Below, piece by piece: positions 9,552 through 19,434 of a DNA stretch of 59,218 nucleotides. A program made the translations under genes and the position numbers. How positions within the stretch are numbered: the first letter of the stretch is position 1; every line of letters begins with the position of its first letter. The DNA comes from Pseudolabrys sp. (lineage in GTDB: Bacteria > Pseudomonadota > Alphaproteobacteria > Rhizobiales > Xanthobacteraceae). The DNA is taken from NCBI GenBank assembly GCA_019689975.1, contig JADGGK010000011.1, positions 1-59,218 of the forward strand. The letters run 5' to 3'. A model generated the notes under the pieces. That model was not told the DNA's origin and made no database searches. It saw only the letters and a list, made by a program, of their open reading frames with translations.

Positions 9552-11288
9552 ATGAGTCGGTTCGGCCCGCAGCTTTCCGCGGTCGGCGTCACGTTTCGAC
9601 TATGGGCTCCGGCCGCGCACGCGGTGGAGTTGATCTTGGACGCGCCATATCCGATGCAGCGCGATGGTGACTGGTTCACGTTGACCGTGCCGAAGGCGGG
9701 CGCAGGAACGCAATACGGTTTCAGAATCGATCAGGACTTGGAAATTCCCGATCCGGCTTCCCACTTTCAACCGCATGACGTCGCTGGACGCAGCGAGGTG
9801 ATCGATCATTCCGCCTTTGCATGGCGTGCGAGTGATTGGGTAGGTCTGCCGTGGGAGCGGTCGGTGTTCCTGGAGGCCCATGTCGGCACCTTCACGGCTG
9901 CCGGTACCTTCGCGGCGATGACGCAGCGACTCGACCATCTCGCCGCCACCGGTGTCACCGCCCTGGAATTGATGCCGCTCGCCGATTTTCCTGGTCGCTG
10001 GAACTGGGGCTACGACGGCGTACTCCTGTTTGCACCCGACAGTACCTACGGCCGCCCGGAGGAGCTCAAGACGTTGATCGATGCGGCGCATATGCGCGGT
10101 TTGATGGTTTTTCTTGATGTCGTCTACAACCACTTCGGACCGGAAGGTAATTATCTTCATCGTCTCTCGCCCGCATTCTTCACGGATCGGCATCGCACGC
10201 CCTGGGGAGCGGCGGTCGATTACCGCGTACCCGAAGTGCGTGCGTTCGCGATTGAGAATGCGCTGTATTGGCTGCGCGAATATCGATTCGACGGGCTGCG
10301 GCTGGACGCCGCTCACGCCATCGTCGAACCCGGCGAACCCCATATACTCACCGAACTCGCTGATGCCGTTCGGCTTTATGCGAACCAAAGCCATCGGCAC
10401 ATTCATCTCGTGCTGGAAAACGACGACAACGCCGCGCGTTTTCTCACCCCGCAGGGAGGATATCGTGCGCAGTGGAACGACGACTATCATCACTCCTGGC
10501 ATGCCCTGCTGACCGGCGAACGCACGGGTTACTACCGCGATTATCAGAATCCTGGTTCGCACATTGCGCGCACCCTGGCGCAGGGATTTGCCTATCAGGG
10601 CGAAATCTCGCTGCACCGGGCGGGCAAATCGCGGGGGGAACACAGTGCCTCTCTGCCGCGCGTCTGTTTCGTCAATTTCCTACAGAACCACGATCAGATC
10701 GGTAATCGCCCCAAAGGCGAACGGCTTACGACTTTGGCAGAACCCGAAGCGTTGACCGCGGCATTGTCGGTGCTGCTCCTGCAGCCCGGTCCGCCGCTCA
10801 TATTCATGGGCGAAGAATGGGGCACGCGCCGTCCTTTTCCCTTCTTTTGCGACTTCAAGGACGAGCTCGCTGATGCCATCCGCGAAGGCCGCAGACGCGA
10901 ATTCGCCGCGGCCTTTGCGTTGCATGGTGACGACATCCCCGACCCGCTGTCGGCCTTCACTCGCGATGCCGCCGTGCTCGACTGGAGCGAGCTTGCTTCT
11001 CCCGCCGCGAGGTCGCGACTCGAACTCACGCAAAATCTGTTGGCCGCGCGCCGTCGCTTTATCATCCCGCTGCTGCCGGCGATGACGGGCGCAGGCGACG
11101 CGAGTTTCAGCGACGGCGTGGTGCAGGCGCATTGGCGGGCAGGAACAAGGCGGCTGATGCTGATCGCCAATCTCGCGGCCAACCGGGCGCGCAATCCGGT
11201 CGCGGAGTGGGGGCAGCCAATCTGGGGCGGCTCGCCGCCGCAGGAACTGCCGCCGTGGACGGTCTACGCCGCCATTGGGAAAGAATGA
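9552..11288 (+). CDS. treZ: Malto-oligosyltrehalose trehalohydrolase TreZ
   Basis: TreZ (GH13) releases trehalose from maltooligosyl-trehalose made by TreY. From the ATG at 9552 the protein has 578 residues, the family length, and starts with the typical RFGPQL..GVTFRLWAP strand of the N-terminal beta-sandwich. GH13 motifs are in order: LDVVYNHFG (189-196), DGLRLDAAHAI with nucleophile Asp252, LVLEN with acid/base Glu289, and FLQNHDQIGN with Asp381. The stop overlaps the treY start by 4 bp (ATGA), so the two are translationally coupled. No strong ribosome site precedes the start. The pair runs opposite to accA and xerD. Confidence 0.95.
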   Translation: MSRFGPQLSAVGVTFRLWAPAAHAVELILDAPYPMQRDGDWFTLTVPKAGAGTQYGFRIDQDLEIPDPASHFQPHDVAGRSEVIDHSAFAWRASDWVGLPWERSVFLEAHVGTFTAAGTFAAMTQRLDHLAATGVTALELMPLADFPGRWNWGYDGVLLFAPDSTYGRPEELKTLIDAAHMRGLMVFLDVVYNHFGPEGNYLHRLSPAFFTDRHRTPWGAAVDYRVPEVRAFAIENALYWLREYRFDGLRLDAAHAIVEPGEPHILTELADAVRLYANQSHRHIHLVLENDDNAARFLTPQGGYRAQWNDDYHHSWHALLTGERTGYYRDYQNPGSHIARTLAQGFAYQGEISLHRAGKSRGEHSASLPRVCFVNFLQNHDQIGNRPKGERLTTLAEPEALTAALSVLLLQPGPPLIFMGEEWGTRRPFPFFCDFKDELADAIREGRRREFAAAFALHGDDIPDPLSAFTRDAAVLDWSELASPAARSRLELTQNLLAARRRFIIPLLPAMTGAGDASFSDGVVQAHWRAGTRRLMLIANLAANRARNPVAEWGQPIWGGSPPQELPPWTVYAAIGKE

Positions 11289-14029
11289 TGCCGCCCACGG
11301 TCCCACTCGCGACCTATCGTGTCCAGCTGACCAGGGATTTCGGGTTCGATCAGCTCGCGGACATCGTCCCCTATCTCGGGGAGCTCGGCATCACACATCT
11401 CTATGCGTCCCCGTTCCTGAAGGCCCGACCCGGCAGCACGCACGGCTACGATATCGTCGATCACGACCGCCTCAACCCCGAACTGGGCGGCGAGCAGGGC
11501 TTTGCGCGTCTCGCAGCCACGCTTAACGCGCACGACATGGGCCTCATCCTCGATTTTGTTCCCAATCACATGGGTGTGGGCCATGCCGACAATGCCTGGT
11601 GGCTCGACGTGCTCGAATGGGGACCAATGTCCCCGCATGCGGCGGCGTTCGACATTGACTGGCTCGGGCTGCCTTATCGGCGGCATCCCGGTGTGCTCAT
11701 TCCGATTCTGGGCCGGCCTTATGGCGAGGCGCTGCGCGCGGGCGAGATCGCCTTGCGGTACGACGCGCCGAGCGGCAGTTTCTCCATCTGGTATTTCCAG
11801 CACCAATTGCCGGTCAATCCACGACGCTATGCAGAGGTGCTGCGCACTTGCGTGGCGACCGCAGGTGCTGCAACAACCATGGCAGGTCGCGCGCTGATCG
11901 CCCTTGCCGACGACTACCGCGATCCGCGTGCGCCTTCATACCGCGAGGCGCCGGATCTGAAGCGGCGCCTTGCCGCAATCGACGGAGCGGAGGATATCAT
12001 CACTCGCGGCCTTGCCGCTTATCGCTGCGAGAACGAATCCGGTATGACGGCACTGCATCGTCTGCTCGAGCGTCAATATTACCGTGTCGCCTACTGGCGG
12101 GTCGCATTTTCCAACATCAACTACCGTCGCTTCTTCGACATCAACGATCTTGCCGGGCTGCGCATCGAAAATGCGGGGACGTTCCGCGCCGTCCATACCT
12201 TGGTCGCGCGACTGATCGAAAGTGGTCAGTTGCAAGGTCTGCGCCTCGATCATATCGATGGCCTACGCGATCCGGCGCAATATATCCGTCGTCTGCAGCG
12301 TCTCGTTGCCAGGCATCGGCCCGGATCACGAAAAGGCCGTTTCTATTTGGTGGTCGAAAAGATCCTTGCCGAAGGGGAGACGACGCCGGCTTGGCCCGGA
12401 GTTGCTGGAACTACCGGCTATGAATGGCTCAACCTGATCTCGCGCGTGCTGGTGGCCGGCGCCGGCCTCGTCCGCCTCGATCTGACCTGGAGAAACTTCA
12501 CTGGCGAACAGGCCAGCTTTCGTACCATCCTCGAGCAGGCCAAGCAGCACGTGATCGAGACCATGCTTGCCAGCGAGTTCACGGTGCTGGTGCGCTCACT
12601 CGCGCGTATAGCCGCCGGTCATCCCGCCACGCGTGATTTCACGAGCGACCGTCTTCGCTTAGCCTTGCAGCTTTACGTGTTAGAATTTCCCGTCTATCGG
12701 ACCTATGTCACCGCGGCGGGCGCCTCGCCCGTCGACCGTACCATCATCGACCGCGCAACGACGCGCGCCCGCGCCCGCTGGCAGGGGCCGGACGCGGAAA
12801 TATTCGATTTCCTGCGTAACGCGGCGACCATCGATCTCGCGAAAAACCCCGGCTTCAGCGCGCCGCGCGTGCGCGATTTCGCACTCAGGCTGCAACAGTT
12901 CACGGGGCCGCTAATGGCCAAGGCGATGGAGGATACGGCATTCTACCGACATCACCGCCTGCTTGCGCTCAACGAGGTCGGTGGCCATCCGGAGCTGGGC
13001 GCGGTGACACTCGGCGAATTTCATGCGCTCCAGCGGCGCCGAATGAACGAGACGCCGCATGGCCTCACGGCGACGGCAACCCACGACACCAAGCGCGGTG
13101 AAGACGCTCGGATGCGTATCTTGGCTTTGTCTGAACTCGCGGACGAGTGGGATCAATCGGTACGTTCCTGGCGTGACATGAATCGCCCGCTGGTGGGGTG
13201 TGCTGCCGGCCGTCGCGTGCCCTCCTGCGCCCATGAATATCTTGTGTATCAAACGCTGATCGGCGCGTGGCCAGGCGTGATCGATCGCGGCTTCGTTGAG
13301 CGTATGAAAACCTATGCGGTCAAGGCTGCGCGCGAAAGTAAGCAGGAAACCAGCTGGACGAATGTCAACGAAACTTACGAGGCGGCACTGTCGCGGTTTG
13401 TCGAGGCTCTTCTCGATCCGGCGCTTTCAGCGGCGTTCATCTCGTCATTTGCGAGTTTTGCGGCACGCACGTCGCTCATCGGATTTTTGAACACTTTGTC
13501 GCAGCTCGCACTCAAGACGCTGCTCCCTGGTGTACCCGATTTCTATCAAGGTACGGAATTGTTGGATCTCTCGCTGGTCGATCCCGACAATCGGCGGCCG
13601 GTCGACTTTGCGTTGCGCATGAAGGAAGCGGCGCACTCGCCTGACCGAACAAAACTCATTGCGTCGTGCTGCGATGGGCGCATTAAATTTGCGCTGATGC
13701 GTGAGCTGTTGGACCTGCGGCGGCGTTTTCCTGACCTGTTCCAGCAGGGTACCTATGAACCGATTCAGGTGACGGGAGCACATGCCGAACACGTCATTGC
13801 GTTCGCACGCGAGTGGAAGAATCGCCGATTGATCGTGGCAATCGGGCGTCATTTCGGCCCGCTGACGCAAAGCGGCCGGCGGTGGCCGGCGCGCTGGGAG
13901 GCTTGGCTCGCGCTTCCGCCGGGACGCTATGAGTGCTTGATCGGCCACCGCGGACCGATGAATGATACCGGTGTGGATGCGCTCTTCCGTGAGCGACCCG
14001 TCAGCGTCATGTTCATGCGGGCAGCTTGA
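11285..14029 (+). CDS. treY: Maltooligosyltrehalose synthase TreY
   Basis: TreY (GH13) isomerises the reducing-end alpha-1,4 bond of maltodextrin to alpha-1,1, giving maltooligosyl-trehalose for TreZ. The protein is 914 residues from the ATG overlapping the treZ stop (a second ATG follows directly). The start ATYRVQL is diagnostic. Catalytic motifs: LDFVPNHM (89-96), GLRLDHIDGLRDP with Asp322, FYLVVEKIL with Glu358, and TATHDTKRGEDAR further on. FYQGTELLDLSLVDPDNRRPVD near the C-terminus is also typical. It ends 42 bp from the convergent xerD. Together with TreZ it needs an alpha-glucan donor, which the cluster at 38.7-52.6 kb can supply. Confidence 0.96.
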   Translation: MMPPTVPLATYRVQLTRDFGFDQLADIVPYLGELGITHLYASPFLKARPGSTHGYDIVDHDRLNPELGGEQGFARLAATLNAHDMGLILDFVPNHMGVGHADNAWWLDVLEWGPMSPHAAAFDIDWLGLPYRRHPGVLIPILGRPYGEALRAGEIALRYDAPSGSFSIWYFQHQLPVNPRRYAEVLRTCVATAGAATTMAGRALIALADDYRDPRAPSYREAPDLKRRLAAIDGAEDIITRGLAAYRCENESGMTALHRLLERQYYRVAYWRVAFSNINYRRFFDINDLAGLRIENAGTFRAVHTLVARLIESGQLQGLRLDHIDGLRDPAQYIRRLQRLVARHRPGSRKGRFYLVVEKILAEGETTPAWPGVAGTTGYEWLNLISRVLVAGAGLVRLDLTWRNFTGEQASFRTILEQAKQHVIETMLASEFTVLVRSLARIAAGHPATRDFTSDRLRLALQLYVLEFPVYRTYVTAAGASPVDRTIIDRATTRARARWQGPDAEIFDFLRNAATIDLAKNPGFSAPRVRDFALRLQQFTGPLMAKAMEDTAFYRHHRLLALNEVGGHPELGAVTLGEFHALQRRRMNETPHGLTATATHDTKRGEDARMRILALSELADEWDQSVRSWRDMNRPLVGCAAGRRVPSCAHEYLVYQTLIGAWPGVIDRGFVERMKTYAVKAARESKQETSWTNVNETYEAALSRFVEALLDPALSAAFISSFASFAARTSLIGFLNTLSQLALKTLLPGVPDFYQGTELLDLSLVDPDNRRPVDFALRMKEAAHSPDRTKLIASCCDGRIKFALMRELLDLRRRFPDLFQQGTYEPIQVTGAHAEHVIAFAREWKNRRLIVAIGRHFGPLTQSGRRWPARWEAWLALPPGRYECLIGHRGPMNDTGVDALFRERPVSVMFMRAA

Positions 14030-14071
14030 AAACGAGTCCCACGTAACGCCGCATCGGAGCAGGCACGCGGG

Positions 14072-15019
14072 CTACTCGTTGGCCAGAGGATGCAGGTCGC
14101 GCACCAGCGATTTGAGCCGGTCTTGGAGAACATGGGTGTATATCTGCGTGGTGGAAATATCGGCGTGGCCGAGCAGAGTCTGCACGACGCGCAGGTCGGC
14201 GCCGTTGTGCAGCAGATGGCTTGCGAAAGCATGTCGCAGCACGTGCGGCGACAGCCGTTCGCCGGCGATGCCGCAGGCGGCGCCAAGTGCCTTGAGTTCG
14301 CGTGCGAAGTGCTGGCGCGTCAGGTGTCCGCTCGCGCCGAATGACGGAAACAGCCATTTCGATTCGGCCTGCGCCTTGAGTTGACCGCGCAGCATCATGT
14401 AGTCGGACATGGCCTGTTTGGCCGCCTGGTTGAGGGGTACGAGGCGTTCCTTGCCGCCCTTGCCCCGCACGACCAGAATGCGCTGGTCGCGCCGTGCCGC
14501 GGACACCGGAAGCGAGACGAGCTCGGAGACGCGCAGACCCGTGGCGTAGGCGGTTTCGAGCAGGCAGAGCAGGCGCGCCGCGCGCAGGCGCTGCAGCGGC
14601 GCACGCGACCTGTCGTCGGCCTCGGCGCGTGCCCGCGCAAGCAACGCGTCGACCTCGGCGAGGTCCAATACCTTGGGCAGGCTGCGGCCCCGCTTGGGTC
14701 CTTCGAGCACCGCGGCAGGGTCGTCGGCGCGCTTCCCTTCGGTATAAAGGAACCGGTAGAATTGACGCACCGCGGACAGGCGTCGCGCCACCGAAGAGGT
14801 CTTGAACCCGCGCGCGGAAAGGTCGGTAAGGTAGCCACGCAAGTCGTCGGTCGCCGCATCTATCATGCGCCGCCGTGCAGCACGCAAATGTGCGGCGAGA
14901 TCCGCCAGATCGTTGCGGTAGGCCGAAAGCGTGTTGGCGCCGGCCCCGCGCTCGGCGGCCAGCATGTCGAGAAAGAGAGCGATCAGCGTCTCGTCGGCGG
15001 TGTTCGGCTCGCGCGCCAT
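14072..15019 (-). CDS. xerD: Site-specific tyrosine recombinase XerD
   Basis: XerD with XerC resolves chromosome dimers at dif under FtsK control. The protein is 315 residues. An N-terminal SAM-like DNA-binding domain (about 10-100) precedes the catalytic domain with the full active site: Arg163 (TGLR), Lys187 (RGKGGK), His259 and Arg262 (PHVLRH), His285 (LLGHADI) and Tyr294 (TTQIYTH). Length and the HAFASHLLHNGADLR block fit chromosomal Xer rather than phage integrases. It is followed on the same strand, beyond treZY, by accA, and preceded by a small membrane protein and divergent aroK. Confidence 0.92.
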   Translation of the reverse strand: MAREPNTADETLIALFLDMLAAERGAGANTLSAYRNDLADLAAHLRAARRRMIDAATDDLRGYLTDLSARGFKTSSVARRLSAVRQFYRFLYTEGKRADDPAAVLEGPKRGRSLPKVLDLAEVDALLARARAEADDRSRAPLQRLRAARLLCLLETAYATGLRVSELVSLPVSAARRDQRILVVRGKGGKERLVPLNQAAKQAMSDYMMLRGQLKAQAESKWLFPSFGASGHLTRQHFARELKALGAACGIAGERLSPHVLRHAFASHLLHNGADLRVVQTLLGHADISTTQIYTHVLQDRLKSLVRDLHPLANE

Positions 15020-15041
15020 CGGTTTATCGCTGCCCGTTTCG

Positions 15042-15188
15042 CTATGGCTTAGCGAATCTGTCGGACGGTATGGTCACCACGATCTCACGCGGCTGATAGC
15101 TGACAAAATTGGCGAGCGAAAACATTGCCACATAGACGAGCCCGCACAGCAGACCGAGGAAGAGCAGGAATCGAAACAGGCTCGGCAT
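15042..15188 (-). CDS. Small one-helix membrane protein, conserved-looking
   Basis: A 48-residue protein from the ATG at 15188: a hydrophobic helix at about residues 5-25 followed by a short soluble tail, VSYQPREIVVTIPSDRF. The upstream part of the open frame is not protein-like. From memory, small proteins of this form lie between xerD and aroK in related genomes. Function is unknown; the single helix and tail suggest an inner-membrane accessory peptide. Its stop is 22 bp before the xerD start on the same strand, so the two could be co-transcribed. Confidence 0.6.
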   Translation of the reverse strand: MPSLFRFLLFLGLLCGLVYVAMFSLANFVSYQPREIVVTIPSDRFAKP

Positions 15189-15316
15189 GATCGTCAACGT
15201 CGGTCGGCCGGCTGTGTAGCCGGCAGTCGGTTCCGGCCACTCGCACGAAGGCCGCCCTCGCGGTTGTCCCAATTGCTGATATATGGAACCGTCAAGGGTG
15301 ATTTGGAAAGCCTAGC

Positions 15317-15907
15317 ATGACCAACACAATCGCTCAAAAACCGGCGAAGGATGCCCCGGATCGGGCATTGATGCGGGCGCTCGTGCAGTCCCTCGGACGC
15401 CGCTCGATCGTGCTGGTCGGCATGATGGGTGCCGGGAAATCCTCGGTAGGCCGTCGGCTCGCCGCCAGGCTGGGCATTCCTTTTGTCGACGCGGACGCCG
15501 AGATCGAACGTGCCGCCGGCATGACGATCGCCGAGATCTTCGCCGAGCATGGGGAATCCTATTTTCGTGCCGGCGAGGCGCGCGTGATCGCTCGACTCCT
15601 AGAAAATGGTCCGCAGGTGCTGGCGACCGGGGGCGGTGCCGTCATGAACCAGCGTACGCGCGACCTCATCCATATCAAAGGTATTTCGGTATGGCTCAAA
15701 GCCGACCTCGATGTGCTCATCCAGCGGACCAAGCGCCGTGGCGATCGTCCGCTCGCCGACAAGATCAAGGAGCTGCTGCCGCAGCGCGAGCCGGTCTACG
15801 CGCAATCCGATATTGTCGTGCAGTCGCGCGAGGAGCCTCATGACGCCGTTGTCGGCGAGATCATTGCGGCGGTCGGCAGGCATCTCGGCGTGGAGACGCG
15901 GTCATGA
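15317..15907 (+). CDS. aroK: Shikimate kinase
   Basis: AroK phosphorylates shikimate with ATP in aromatic amino acid synthesis. The 196-residue protein has the P-loop GMMGAGKSS at 35-43, the shikimate-binding DADAEIE at 58-64, the glycine triplet GGG at 105-107 and the lid segment RGDRPLAD. An N-terminal extension of about 25 residues precedes the kinase core, common in this order. It overlaps aroB by 4 bp (ATGA), so the two consecutive pathway genes are translationally coupled, with corC 3 bp further on. Confidence 0.95.
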   Translation: MTNTIAQKPAKDAPDRALMRALVQSLGRRSIVLVGMMGAGKSSVGRRLAARLGIPFVDADAEIERAAGMTIAEIFAEHGESYFRAGEARVIARLLENGPQVLATGGGAVMNQRTRDLIHIKGISVWLKADLDVLIQRTKRRGDRPLADKIKELLPQREPVYAQSDIVVQSREEPHDAVVGEIIAAVGRHLGVETRS

Positions 15908-17031
15908 CGGCACCGCCGCAGACAAATGAGGCGCGCGTGGTCAGGGTCGCACTCCGCGAACGCGGCTACGACATCGTCATCGGCCGCAATCTCGTCGCCA
16001 CGCTCGGCAGCCGCGTCAAGGCGCTCCGTCCGGGAACGAAATGCGCGATCGTTACCGATGACATGGTGGCAGTTCATCACCTGGAAGCCGTGGAGGCTTC
16101 GCTCGCTGCCGCCGGAATTGCCACCGCCCATGTCATCGTGCCGGCAGGCGAATCGTCGAAGAACTATGCCGTTTTCCAGGACGTGTGCGAGCGCATCATT
16201 GCCGCGCGCATCGAACGCGGCGATCTAGTCGTTGCGCTGGGCGGCGGTGTGATCGGCGATCTTGCCGGCTTTGTGGCCGCCTGCGTTCGGCGCGGCGTTG
16301 ATTACGTGCAGGTGCCGACCACCTTGCTGGCGCAAGTGGATTCATCCGTCGGCGGCAAGACCGGCATTGACTCGCCACAGGGAAAGAACCTGATCGGCGC
16401 CTTCCATCAACCGGTATTGGTGGTTGCCGATACGGCACTGCTTGACACGCTCCCCGAACGTCAGTTTCGCGCCGGCTATGCCGAAGTCGTCAAGTACGGA
16501 CTTCTCGGCGACGCCGCCTTGTTTGCTTGGCTGGAGAGGAATTGGCGGGAGGTGTTTGGCGGCGGGGCGGCGCGCGAGTACGCCATCGCGGCATGCTGCC
16601 GCGCGAAGGCGGACATCGTGGTCCGCGACGAGCGCGAGACCGGGGAGCGGGCGCTCCTTAACCTCGGCCATACCTTCGGTCATGCACTTGAAGCCGCCAC
16701 CGGTTTTTCCGATCGCCTGGTGCACGGGGAGGCGGTATCGCTTGGCATGGTTATGGCCTTTGAATTTTCCGCGCGCAGGGGGTTGATCTCCGCTGACGAA
16801 GTCGCGCGGGTACGGGCGCATCTGGCGGCCGTCGGATTGCCCGTGCGCGTCACCGAGGTTCCCGGCGGCGCGCCGCGACTTGACGAGGTGATGGATCTCA
16901 TTGCCCAGGACAAAAAGGTCAGGCGCGGCAAGCTCATCTTCATTCTGGTCCGCGGAATCGGCCGTGCATATGTCGCAACCGACGTCGAGGCCGGCGAAGT
17001 GCGTGCATTCCTTGCCGAACAATTGTCCTGA
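15904..17031 (+). CDS. aroB: 3-dehydroquinate synthase
   Basis: AroB converts DAHP to 3-dehydroquinate using NAD and a divalent metal. The 375-residue protein contains the NAD-binding [11 protein letters not shown] (113-123), [11 protein letters not shown] (146-156) and [10 protein letters not shown]. Metal ligands are visible as Glu194 (AEVVKYG), His256 (LGHTFGH) and His274 (VHGEAVS). It starts inside the aroK stop codon and ends 3 bp before corC. Placement with aroK is the usual alphaproteobacterial pair. Confidence 0.96.
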   Translation: MTAPPQTNEARVVRVALRERGYDIVIGRNLVATLGSRVKALRPGTKCAIVTDDMVAVHHLEAVEASLAAAGIATAHVIVPAGESSKNYAVFQDVCERIIAARIERGDLVVALGGGVIGDLAGFVAACVRRGVDYVQVPTTLLAQVDSSVGGKTGIDSPQGKNLIGAFHQPVLVVADTALLDTLPERQFRAGYAEVVKYGLLGDAALFAWLERNWREVFGGGAAREYAIAACCRAKADIVVRDERETGERALLNLGHTFGHALEAATGFSDRLVHGEAVSLGMVMAFEFSARRGLISADEVARVRAHLAAVGLPVRVTEVPGGAPRLDEVMDLIAQDKKVRRGKLIFILVRGIGRAYVATDVEAGEVRAFLAEQLS

Positions 17032-17034
17032 GCC

Positions 17035-18327
17035 ATGAACGCGAACGATTGGCTTTCGCTCATATTTGTTCTTTTCTGTCTGTTGCTGTCGGCCTTTTTC
17101 TCCGGCAGCGAGACCGCGCTGACCGCTTCCTCGCGCGCGGGCATGGCGCGTCTGGAGAAGCAAGGAAACCGCGCGGCGGCGATCGTCAACCGTCTGTTGG
17201 CCAGGCGGGAGCGGCTGCTCGGGGCGCTCCTGCTCGGTAACAACGTCGTCAACATCGCGGCCTCAGCGGTAGCGACTGGGATCCTGCTCGCTTGGTTCGG
17301 CAAGACCGGCGTCGTCTACGCGACCGCGGTGATGACGGTGCTGATCGTTGTGTTTTCCGAAGTCCTGCCCAAGACCGCGGCTTTCAACGCGCCCGACCGG
17401 TTCGCACTGACGGTGGCCCGGCCGATGGCGTGGATTGTTACCTTGCTTGCCCCGGTCTTGACGGGCGTAGAGACGCTCGTGCGCTGGTTGCTCCGTCTTT
17501 TCGGCATGAAGATCGGCGAAAATCAATCGATCTTGTCCGCGCATGAGGAATTGCGCGGCGCAGTCGACCTTTTCCATCGCCAGGGCGGAGTGGAGAAGAT
17601 CGACCGCGACATGTTCGGTGGCATCCTCGATCTGCGCGAGCTCGTCGTTTCCGACGTGATGGTTCATCGCACCAACATGATCACGCTCCGAGTCGACGAT
17701 CCACCGGAAGAGGTGGTCAACGCCGTGATCGCTTCGCCGGTGACGCGGATCCCGCTTTGGCGCGACAATCCGGAAAATATCGTCGGGGTGCTGCACGTTC
17801 GCGACCTGCTGCGCGCCCTGCATGCGGCCGACGGGGATGCCTCCAAAGTCGACATCGCCGCGCTGATGACACCGCCTTGGTTCGTGCCCGACATGCGCCC
17901 GGTCTCGGAGCAGCTCAAGGCATTTCGCCGGCGCAAAACGCCGTTCGCGTTGGTAGTGGACGAATACGGCGAGGTCGAAGGCCTTGTGACGCTGGAAGAC
18001 ATTCTTGAAGAGATCGTCGGCGATATTACCGATGAACATGATGTCGCCATGCCGGGCGTGCGGCGACAGCCTGACGGCTCGGTGATCGTCGAAGGCGCGG
18101 TACCAATCCGCGATCTGAACCGCGTGATGGATTGGAATCTTCCGGACAGCGAGGCGACGACCGTCGCAGGGCTCGTGATCCACGAGGCCCGGTCGATTCC
18201 CGAGGTTGGCCAGAGCTTCACTTTCCACGGGTTCCGGTTCAGGGTTCTCCGGCGGCAGCGGAACCGGATCACGGCCTTGCGCATCCAGCCATTGCCGCGT
18301 GCCGAACGCTCGGCAAAGCGGGAATGA
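17035..18327 (+). CDS. CorC/HlyC-type membrane protein with DUF21 and paired CBS domains
   Basis: A 430-residue protein. The N-terminal DUF21/CNNM-like membrane domain (about 1-190) carries SAFFSGSETALTASSRA. A tandem CBS pair follows (VMVHRTNMITLRVDDPPEEV, then ALMTPPWFVPDMRPVSEQL and YGEVEGLVTLEDILEEIVGDI). The C-terminal CorC_HlyC domain starts near DGSVIVEGAVPI. Relatives are linked to magnesium or cobalt efflux; 'hemolysin' in older names is misleading. CBS domains probably sense adenine nucleotides. The start is 3 bp after aroB, so it is likely in the aroK-aroB operon. Transport substrate is inferred. Confidence 0.88.
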   Translation: MNANDWLSLIFVLFCLLLSAFFSGSETALTASSRAGMARLEKQGNRAAAIVNRLLARRERLLGALLLGNNVVNIAASAVATGILLAWFGKTGVVYATAVMTVLIVVFSEVLPKTAAFNAPDRFALTVARPMAWIVTLLAPVLTGVETLVRWLLRLFGMKIGENQSILSAHEELRGAVDLFHRQGGVEKIDRDMFGGILDLRELVVSDVMVHRTNMITLRVDDPPEEVVNAVIASPVTRIPLWRDNPENIVGVLHVRDLLRALHAADGDASKVDIAALMTPPWFVPDMRPVSEQLKAFRRRKTPFALVVDEYGEVEGLVTLEDILEEIVGDITDEHDVAMPGVRRQPDGSVIVEGAVPIRDLNRVMDWNLPDSEATTVAGLVIHEARSIPEVGQSFTFHGFRFRVLRRQRNRITALRIQPLPRAERSAKRE

Positions 18328-18419
18328 CGAAGTCTGTAACTGTTTTCATTGCGTGTCGGCAGGGTGTTGCGAGGTTTTCCCGGGCAAAGGTTGCGCGGCA
18401 AGGGAACGGCGCCACAAGC

Positions 18420-18707
18420 TCAAACGCCGCCCTCGCCGGGTGCCGCCGCGTGGATGGCGAGCGCATGCACGCCGCTTGCCAGTTCTGTCGAAAGAGTTTG
18501 GTTGATCAGCCTGTGGCGCTGCAGCCGGGTCATGCCTTTGAATATCTCGGCCACGATGTAAACCCGAAAATGGGTTTGCCCGCCCGGACGGGATCCTGCG
18601 TGGCCCGCGTGCTGTGCCGATTCATCGACTACCTTGAGACTTTGCGGTGCGAAAGCCTCGGTCAACTTTTTGGTGATGGCATCAGCTGTCCGCATGCGAT
18701 CCGACAT
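18420..18707 (-). CDS. BolA family protein
   Basis: A 95-residue protein from the ATG at 18707 matching BolA length and pattern: an N-terminal helix (IKxKLTEAF-like), then THFRVYIVAEIFKGMTRLQRHRLIN and a C-terminal strand VHALAIHA. BolA proteins bind Fe-S clusters together with monothiol glutaredoxins and affect iron homeostasis and envelope shape; some bind DNA. The open frame extends upstream to 18938, but those residues are not family-like. It is convergent with corC and divergent from the DnaJ-like gene. A glutaredoxin partner is not in the window. Confidence 0.85.
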   Translation of the reverse strand: MSDRMRTADAITKKLTEAFAPQSLKVVDESAQHAGHAGSRPGGQTHFRVYIVAEIFKGMTRLQRHRLINQTLSTELASGVHALAIHAAAPGEGGV

Positions 18708-18810
18708 AGGAAGGTCCAGGTCACGCGTCAACAACCGCGTGGGGATTGAATCGGAGGTCTTCGCGCAGTCAGGTCTTGCAGGCCCGGCGAACAAGCGCAT
18801 AATAGGATCC

Positions 18811-19407
18811 ATGAAGTTTGATCCGCAATTGTTCGACCGCATCCGCGTCAAGCCGCGGGTCGATCCGCGCGCAGCGGACGACGCACCGGTTTGCGAATGG
18901 GCGGGGTGCAAGGAAAAGGCGACGCACCGCGCGCCCAAGGGCCGCGGGCGGGAGCGGGAGTACTGGCGTTTCTGCCTCGCGCATGTGCGCGCTTACAACC
19001 AGTCCTACGATTTTTTTGCCGGAATGAGCGACGCAGCGGTGATGGCCTACCAGAAGGATGCCATCACGGGGCATCGCCCAACCTGGAGAATGGGGACGGG
19101 CAGAAGCCGAGCCCGGCCTGATTTCGGCGGCTACGCCGCCGATCCCTTCGGCCTGTTCGGGGAAGGATTGCGCGCCGAGCGCAGGGCGCGAACCGAAACA
19201 AGTCGGCCGGTTCGCAACGCCGAACGCAAGGCGCTCGACACCTTGGGGCTCGACGTCGGGGCGACCAAGGCCGAGGTCAAATCCCGATTCAAGCAGCTGG
19301 TGAAGCGCCATCATCCCGACGCCAACGGCGGCGACCGCTCCACCGAGGACCGCTTGGTTGAAATCATCCAATCGTACAACTATCTGAAATCAGTAGGTTT
19401 CGGCTGA
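18811..19407 (+). CDS. J-domain (DnaJ-like) protein with N-terminal Cys motif
   Basis: A 198-residue protein starting at the ATG preceded by AGGATCC. The J domain is at the very C-terminus (about 140-198), with the HPD tripeptide at 168-170 inside KRHHPDANGG. It should therefore stimulate an Hsp70 ATPase. The N-terminal part has CEWAGC and, about 25 residues later, a Cys followed by AHVR, which could bind a metal. There is no Gly/Phe region or DnaJ zinc finger, so it is not canonical DnaJ but a type III J protein. It precedes cobS, an order I recall from related genomes. Client unknown. Confidence 0.85.
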   Translation: MKFDPQLFDRIRVKPRVDPRAADDAPVCEWAGCKEKATHRAPKGRGREREYWRFCLAHVRAYNQSYDFFAGMSDAAVMAYQKDAITGHRPTWRMGTGRSRARPDFGGYAADPFGLFGEGLRAERRARTETSRPVRNAERKALDTLGLDVGATKAEVKSRFKQLVKRHHPDANGGDRSTEDRLVEIIQSYNYLKSVGFG

Positions 19408-19434
19408 ATACCCGTCGTTTGGGGCGCCGGTAGA

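Noticed and set aside
14072-15019. Phage integrase
   Set aside because: Length, motif spacing and aroK-side context fit chromosomal XerD.
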